From the NCBI RefSeq assembly GCF_009363095.1, contig NZ_CP045295.1, positions 434,001-498,000 of the forward strand: a DNA stretch of 64,000 nucleotides, in the 5' to 3' direction. The notes beneath the pieces are model-generated. The model worked only from the letters and a program-made list of their open reading frames with translations. It did not search any database and had not been told where the DNA came from. A program made the translations under genes and the position numbers. Positions 59,388 through 64,000 of the stretch are shown piece by piece (within the stretch, counting starts at the first letter, position 1; every line of letters starts with the position of its first letter). This DNA is from Paenibacillus cellulositrophicus. Its GTDB lineage: Bacteria; Bacillota; Bacilli; Paenibacillales; Paenibacillaceae.

Positions 59388-60953
59388 TTACTCAAACAAA
59401 CTTTTCTTCTTCTGGTATGTCTCATTTGCCCAATCGACAAGCTGCTGCAAGCCCATATTCTCGGCGGTCTTCACCATGTTCTCGTAATTGGCAACCGCCT
59501 CTTCTTCGGATTTCGCCAGGTAAATCTTGACCTTCTCATTCTTGATCATCTCGTCGATTTTTGTTTTGAGCGTCTTTTCTTTGGAGTCCGGCTGCGTTTG
59601 GATAAGACCGATCGCCGGTTTATAGGTCGTGATGGCCTTCGTCTCCATTAACGCCTGTGTTTTCTGCGCTCCGGGAACATAGGACAACATGCCTTCGGTG
59701 ACCCCGTCATTGTACAAGTACCACCATTTGATTCCGTTGCCGTTAACGAAATCGGCATCCGATGGGTCGTATTTCAGATTTGGATAACCCGCTTCATTCC
59801 AGGTCCAATGTTCGCCTTCGACACCAAACATGGTCAATTTTTTGCCTTCGTCGCTTGCCAGGTATTGAATAAACTTGATGGATGCTTCCGGATCCTTATT
59901 TTTCTTCGTAATGAAGGTACCCGCAAATCCCAAGCCTGTACTCACAGCTTTGGCATCCTTCGATAATGCGCTCGGAAGCATTTTCAACGTAAAGGCGCCC
60001 CCGTTACTCTTGATTTTATTGTTGTCCGCTTCCGCAGCGGAAACGGTGTAGCCGTGAGCAAAGGCTTTGCCGCTTGTCACATATTGATCATCAATCTGAT
60101 CATTCGCAAAAGCAAAATTTTCCGCGAGAATGTATCCGTTGCGATATAAGCTGTTCATAAACTTGAAATACTCCAGCATCTTCGGTTGTCTGATCGCATA
60201 ATCGATTTTGCTGTCTCGTTCATACCAGCCGTCAATGAGCGCTTCCGTTCCGAACTGCTGCATAAAGTACTGCTCAACCCATTCCTTATCCAGAACCAGC
60301 GGTACCATTTCCGGGTGCTTCTGCTTGACCATGCCTAAAACTTTTACAAAATCGTCCAGCGATTGGATCGGCGGATTGCCGAGCTCCTTCAGAATATCTT
60401 CCCGAACGGCAATACCTGGATGGCCGTCGCTGCCAATCGAATATTTGTTTTGAGCCATTTCCTCCTGCGTAGCGAAGGAATTCCGCACCGTATAGAAGTT
60501 GCCGTCGTCCATCGTATGGATCGCAATTCTCGTTTTGTCGATTTTGAAATCGGGCGCATATTTTTCGATTAACTCATTCCAAGGATAGGACAGCTTCGAG
60601 TCCGACAGCCGATCGATGTTAGCATACGTGAAGACGAGGTCCGGCAAATCTCCTGAAGCGATCATCAACGGCAGCTGCTTATCGTCGGTTGCCACAGTGA
60701 CATTCAGCTTGACTCCTGTCTTTTCGGTAATTTTCTCGGCTACCGGGCCTTTCCATTCCTTAACGGGATACCACGGCGCATCGATAAACAGCGATAATTC
60801 TTTCACGCCGCCTGATGATGCCGACGAATCACCGTCCTGCTTCGCGGCCGAGTCCCCGCCGTTACCGTTGCCGCCGCAGGCGGACAGCATTGTAAAAGCA
60901 AGCACCGCAGACAGTGCCGCAGCGAGCAGCTTATAGCTCTTGATTGTTTTCAA
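59388..60953 (-). CDS. Extracellular solute-binding lipoprotein (LplA-like)
   Basis: A 521-residue family-1 solute-binding protein. Lipobox MLSAC gives lipidated Cys26, followed by a Gly/Ser-rich linker and the long binding domain (APWYPVKEWKGPVAEKITEKTG; DLPDLVFTY). It captures oligosaccharides for the LplBC permeases upstream. The start is TTG 60953 with GGAGGGG five bases before. A cre-like site (60988-61001) lies between permease and this gene. As usual for this type, no ATPase is encoded here; a shared MsmX-type ATPase elsewhere would energise import. Confidence 0.93.
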   Translation of the reverse strand: MKTIKSYKLLAAALSAVLAFTMLSACGGNGNGGDSAAKQDGDSSASSGGVKELSLFIDAPWYPVKEWKGPVAEKITEKTGVKLNVTVATDDKQLPLMIASGDLPDLVFTYANIDRLSDSKLSYPWNELIEKYAPDFKIDKTRIAIHTMDDGNFYTVRNSFATQEEMAQNKYSIGSDGHPGIAVREDILKELGNPPIQSLDDFVKVLGMVKQKHPEMVPLVLDKEWVEQYFMQQFGTEALIDGWYERDSKIDYAIRQPKMLEYFKFMNSLYRNGYILAENFAFANDQIDDQYVTSGKAFAHGYTVSAAEADNNKIKSNGGAFTLKMLPSALSKDAKAVSTGLGFAGTFITKKNKDPEASIKFIQYLASDEGKKLTMFGVEGEHWTWNEAGYPNLKYDPSDADFVNGNGIKWWYLYNDGVTEGMLSYVPGAQKTQALMETKAITTYKPAIGLIQTQPDSKEKTLKTKIDEMIKNEKVKIYLAKSEEEAVANYENMVKTAENMGLQQLVDWANETYQKKKSLFE

Positions 60954-60987
60954 GTGTACCCCTCCAATGGATTTACTGGTATTTTAA

Positions 60988-61001
60988 TGTAAGCGGTTAA
61001 A
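60988..61001. promoter_or_regulatory. Cre-like site upstream of solute-binding protein gene
   Basis: TGTAAGCGGTTAAA differs from the cre consensus TGWNANCGNTNWCA at one position. It would allow CcpA repression of binding-protein expression in good carbon supply. Confidence 0.5.
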
Positions 61002-61016
61002 TATAGAAACAGCGAT

Positions 61017-61907
61017 TTACCCTTTCACAGATCCTAACATAATTCCATGCACAAAATATTTTTGCAAAAACGGGTATACGCATATGATCGGCACGATGGA
61101 GATGACCATCGCCGTCACCTGCAGCGAGAAGCTTGTCACTCCAGCCGAAGCCGAGGCGCTGTTTGCTACAGCAATGGAGTCCAGCGGCGTGTTGCTCTTG
61201 TTGATCACTTCCATCATCCGGAAGGTAAGCGTTCGCAAGTTTTCCGATTGCACGAAATAGGCCGAGTCCAGCCATGAATTCCATTGGCCGACGCCCATAA
61301 ATAACGCCATCGTGGCGAGTACCGGCGTCGAGACCGGCAGGATGATCCGAAAAAAGATCTTGAGTTCGCCAGCGCCGTCGATATGCGCCGATTCTTTCAG
61401 TTCGCCCGGGATTTCGCGGAAGAACGAGATGGCAATGAGCAGGAAAAACGTGTTGAGCATGGACGGCACGATGTACACTGCAAATGAATTAAGCAATCCG
61501 ATCGAGCGCAGCACAACATAATAAGGAATCAATCCGCCGGAAAAGTACATCGCGAAAATGATGACCGTAAAATACGTTTTGCTGAACAACAAATCACGGT
61601 GTGAAAGGGCGTAAGCGACCAGGCTTGTGAGCAGCAGTCCCAATGCCGTACCCGATATCGTCCGGGCAACCGTGACCAAAAAGGCTCGATACCACTTCGG
61701 ATCTTCCAGAAATATTTTGTAATTTTCCAGAGTTACGTTTCGTGGCCACAAATAAATGCCTCCCAGGAGCGTATCGGAGCCTTTGTTAAACGAGGCGATG
61801 AATACATAATAGAATGGATACAGCATGATGAGCATCAATATAAACAACATGATGTAAATAAAGCTGTCAAAAATAACATCCTTCTGTCTTTGGCTCTTAA
61901 GCACCAC
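61017..61907 (-). CDS. ABC sugar permease (LplC-like)
   Basis: A 296-residue inner-membrane permease with six hydrophobic helices. The EAA loop that contacts the ATPase is ELKESAHIDGAGELKIFFRIILP near residues 185-207. The start is a GTG doublet at 61907 following GGAGGG. It pairs with the LplB-like permease 12 bases upstream and precedes the binding protein. Confidence 0.92.
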   Translation of the reverse strand: MVLKSQRQKDVIFDSFIYIMLFILMLIMLYPFYYVFIASFNKGSDTLLGGIYLWPRNVTLENYKIFLEDPKWYRAFLVTVARTISGTALGLLLTSLVAYALSHRDLLFSKTYFTVIIFAMYFSGGLIPYYVVLRSIGLLNSFAVYIVPSMLNTFFLLIAISFFREIPGELKESAHIDGAGELKIFFRIILPVSTPVLATMALFMGVGQWNSWLDSAYFVQSENLRTLTFRMMEVINKSNTPLDSIAVANSASASAGVTSFSLQVTAMVISIVPIICVYPFLQKYFVHGIMLGSVKG

Positions 61908-61919
61908 CAGCCCTCCTTT

Positions 61920-62903
61920 TTAGAATAAGCTTGATCCCGACACACGCTTGGCGATAAAGTTGCTCGAAAAAATCAAAATGACCGAGATAACGGACTGAAT
62001 GAGATCGATTGCTGCCGCGTAGGAAAATCGCCCGTCACTCAGACCAACCTTGAATGCGTACGTCTGAACAATTTCCGATGTCGGATTGTTGATACTGTTG
62101 CCGTATAAGTAGGCTTGTTCGAAGTTGGAGCCAACCAGGCCGCCTCCGAGAATACTGCCAATGGTCAACACCAGCACGACGACGATCGTTCCCCTGATTC
62201 CCGGAAGTGTGATATATCGGATCCGTGCCAGCCTGCCGGCACCGTCCATCTCGGCAGCTTCGTAAAGCGAAGGATTAATCCCCGTGATGGCGGCCAGGAA
62301 GATGATCGTCCACCAGCCCATTTCCTTCCAAATCGCACTGCCGACGGCAAGCCCCCAGAAATAGTTCGGACTCGTCAAAATGTTGAGCGGTTTGTCAATC
62401 AGACCGGTTTCGACCAGGGCCCGGTTTACCATGCCAACATCCGCAGACAGGAAGGCGTAGGATACGCCGACGACAACAACCCAGGAAATAAAATGCGGCA
62501 GGTAGCTGATCGTCTGAACGAATCGCTTGAACGCCATATTTTTCACTTCATTCAACAGGATCGCAAGCAAAATCGGTGCGGGAAAAGCGAAGATGACCTT
62601 CAGTAAGCTCAGGACAAGCGTGTTGCGTACAATCGTGGCAAACTGATAATCATGGATAAATTCATCGAAATATCTCAAACCGACCCACTCGCTGGTAAAG
62701 ATCCCCTTGATCCCATTTGAAATACTGTAATCTTTAAACGCCATAAGAATACCGAACATCGGCGTGTACGAGAAAATCAGCAGAAAGATCATACCCAGCC
62801 CTACAAATACATGCAGTACTTTTTGCTTTTTGAACCGCTTCCATAATTGGTGCTGCTGACCGCCGTGATCCGCAGTTCTCGTAAACTGTGCATCCAAATC
62901 CAT
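61920..62903 (-). CDS. ABC sugar permease (LplB-like)
   Basis: A 327-residue permease, first gene of the importer operon. A polar N-terminus of about 30 residues precedes the first helix (VLHVFVGLGMIFLLIFSYTP). The EAA loop is LYEAAEMDGAGRLARIRYITLPG. GGAGGAG precedes the ATG. A cre-like element at 62968-62981 and a terminator at 63029 lie upstream, indicating that this operon has its own, catabolite-repressed promoter distinct from the GH43 gene. Confidence 0.92.
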   Translation of the reverse strand: MDLDAQFTRTADHGGQQHQLWKRFKKQKVLHVFVGLGMIFLLIFSYTPMFGILMAFKDYSISNGIKGIFTSEWVGLRYFDEFIHDYQFATIVRNTLVLSLLKVIFAFPAPILLAILLNEVKNMAFKRFVQTISYLPHFISWVVVVGVSYAFLSADVGMVNRALVETGLIDKPLNILTSPNYFWGLAVGSAIWKEMGWWTIIFLAAITGINPSLYEAAEMDGAGRLARIRYITLPGIRGTIVVVLVLTIGSILGGGLVGSNFEQAYLYGNSINNPTSEIVQTYAFKVGLSDGRFSYAAAIDLIQSVISVILIFSSNFIAKRVSGSSLF

Positions 62904-62967
62904 TTGCGCTCCTCCTTTATTGCTAGTCTATCCTCTTGACCCATCTGCTCGTAAGCCAACATTCTTA

Positions 62968-62981
62968 AGAAAGCGTTGTCA
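62968..62981 (-). promoter_or_regulatory. Cre-like site upstream of importer operon
   Basis: On the minus strand TGACAACGCTTTCT matches the cre consensus TGWNANCGNTNWCA at 13 of 14 positions and lies about 65 bases before the lplB-like start. Confidence 0.65.
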
Positions 62982-63028
62982 TTTTTTAATACTCGGCCTC
63001 CATGGCTAAAAGATCACACAAACCAAAA

Positions 63029-63059
63029 AAGCAGTTCCGGAAAATGCTCGGAACTGCTT
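63029..63059 (-). terminator. Terminator after GH43 gene
   Basis: Eleven-base arms AAGCAGTTCCG / CGGAACTGCTT, 9-base loop, then TTTT on the minus strand; about 40 bases past the GH43 stop. Confidence 0.88.
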
Positions 63060-63097
63060 ATGTATTTTTTCGGGAAGCTGGTTCCCTGGCGGGCGGC

Positions 63098-64000
63098 CTA
63101 CTCTAAAATAAACGAAGCCAGATCCGCGCTTCCGCTGCCTGTGTACGTAAAATATAGAGCCTGTATGCCATCCGGAATGACGAGACCCGTTGAATATTCC
63201 GTCCATATATTCGTGAAGTTAACGGGTATTTTTCCGAGAGCCGGTCCGTCCCAAGTCGTTTTAATTTCAAAGTTGCCCTGGCAATAACCACGCACCTTGA
63301 GTTTCACCTTCCGGATTCCTTGGCAGTCGAAATACTTGAAACCAGCAGTAGCGGAGTCTGTCATGTTAGCGATGTATCCGATCTCTTCGTCCCCGTCTCT
63401 TCCCTCCTGCGTGATCTTCGGAAAACGGCTGTCCATCCATGCCCCTGAGCCGAAACCGCCTGTATACAATTCTTCGTCTTTACAGAACAGATTACATGCC
63501 AAGTAGGCGTGGTATTCACCGCGACCCACAAGCGGGCCGTCATTGGGACCGCAAGAGGTCATTTCCACTTGAGGAATCGTTCCATCCTCCCGAATGACGA
63601 TCGGTTCGATGCAGCCCTGCCGACTAAAAGCCGTACCGTTGGTATGGCGATGATAAAAAATGAACCATCTATCGTTCATTTCCACAATGCTGCCATGGTT
63701 ATTACCGCCGTAATACATCGGTTTGTCCGCCGGTTTGTAGGAATCGATGTGAAGATCATTGTTGCTTATGATGACGCCCTGATAAATGAAGCCTTTTGTC
63801 GGAAATTTACTGGTGGCATAACATAATTCATGCATGACAATCGATGAATAGACAAGATAATAGGTATCACCCTTCTTACGGATGGAGGGAGCCTCAAAAA
63901 ATTCATGCCCTTCAAACCCGCTTCCCGCACTGTAAGGTTCACTTGGGGCGACAAATACAGGTTCCTCCACAATGGTAAGCATATCTTCACCAAGCACCGT
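63098..64000 (-). CDS. GH43 glycosidase with CBM6-like domain, partial (N-terminus outside window)
   Basis: The last 301 codons of a minus-strand gene; the true start lies beyond 64000. The visible part of the five-bladed propeller contains GHEFFEAPSIRKKGDTYYLVYSS (with the acid Glu of GH43), NNHGSIVEMNDRWFIFYHRHTNG and a catalytic-pocket His segment. Residues about 205-299 look like a CBM6-type carbohydrate-binding domain (FKYFDCQGIRKVKLKVRGY). Such enzymes cleave arabinose or xylose side groups. It is probably part of the same polysaccharide utilisation block as the importer and GH95. Confidence 0.88.
   Translation of the reverse strand, partial: TVLGEDMLTIVEEPVFVAPSEPYSAGSGFEGHEFFEAPSIRKKGDTYYLVYSSIVMHELCYATSKFPTKGFIYQGVIISNNDLHIDSYKPADKPMYYGGNNHGSIVEMNDRWFIFYHRHTNGTAFSRQGCIEPIVIREDGTIPQVEMTSCGPNDGPLVGRGEYHAYLACNLFCKDEELYTGGFGSGAWMDSRFPKITQEGRDGDEEIGYIANMTDSATAGFKYFDCQGIRKVKLKVRGYCQGNFEIKTTWDGPALGKIPVNFTNIWTEYSTGLVIPDGIQALYFTYTGSGSADLASFILE

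Overview
The window reads as chromosome of a spore-forming, low-to-mid GC Firmicute, most likely Paenibacillus or a close relative. The grounds are a gerA-type spore germination operon, strong AGGAGG ribosome sites with frequent TTG/GTG starts, a YesMN two-component system beside an LplABC-type sugar importer, GH95 and GH43 glycosidases, and many one-component regulators. I saw no rRNA, tRNA, CRISPR array, transposase or phage gene.

Layout. 1-6.5 kb: an XRE regulator facing an FMN reductase and a Dabb protein; a DUF2269-like membrane protein and an NmrA-like enzyme with an HxlR regulator and its palindromic boxes; then a PadR, DUF1048, DUF1048, ABC ATPase, ABC permease operon. 6.9-11 kb: germinant receptor operon in the order A, C, small D subunit, B. 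11.2-25.2 kb: TetR with an extra methionine aminopeptidase, SDR with MarR, an ECF sigma factor fused to a decayed peptidase-like domain, a large Rieske protein, XRE with an Old Yellow Enzyme, an MFS exporter behind a small overlapping ORF, a methyltransferase pseudogene, and an ECF41 sigma factor with an NDH-2-like flavoprotein whose upstream region carries a close match to the ECF41 promoter.

26.1-32.2 kb: a thiazole/oxazole-modified microcin (TOMM, heterocycloanthracin/sonorensin type) cluster. It has a precursor peptide with a C-x-x triplet-repeat core, a ThiF-like maturation protein, a fused leader-binding YcaO cyclodehydratase and a SagB-type dehydrogenase. A terminator-like hairpin separates the precursor from the enzymes. 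No dedicated exporter or immunity gene is visible.

32.6-47.2 kb: housekeeping-accessory mix of WYL, TetR, MerR and Rrf2 regulators with oxidoreductases and exporters, an NhaK-type Na+/H+ antiporter, DinB, HD, GNAT and CD3324 proteins, an epoxide-hydrolase-like enzyme and two gene relics. 47.3-64 kb: carbohydrate block. It has a secreted stalk-domain protein with a TIM-barrel-like region, a three-gene operon for oxidative pentose catabolism (2-keto-3-deoxy-pentonate dehydratase, 2-ketoglutarate semialdehyde dehydrogenase, xylonate dehydratase) with a divergent AraC regulator, a GH95 alpha-L-fucosidase-type enzyme, a YesN/YesM pair, an LplABC-type importer with two cre-like sites, and a GH43 enzyme cut by the window end.

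A theme across the first 37 kb is the repeated pairing of a small regulator with an NAD(P)H- or flavin-dependent oxidoreductase (XRE/FMN reductase, HxlR/NmrA, MarR/SDR, XRE/OYE, ECF41/NDH-2-like, TetR/NmrA, MerR/SDR). Several of these pairs have visible operators, which suggests a broad electrophile/oxidant response capacity.
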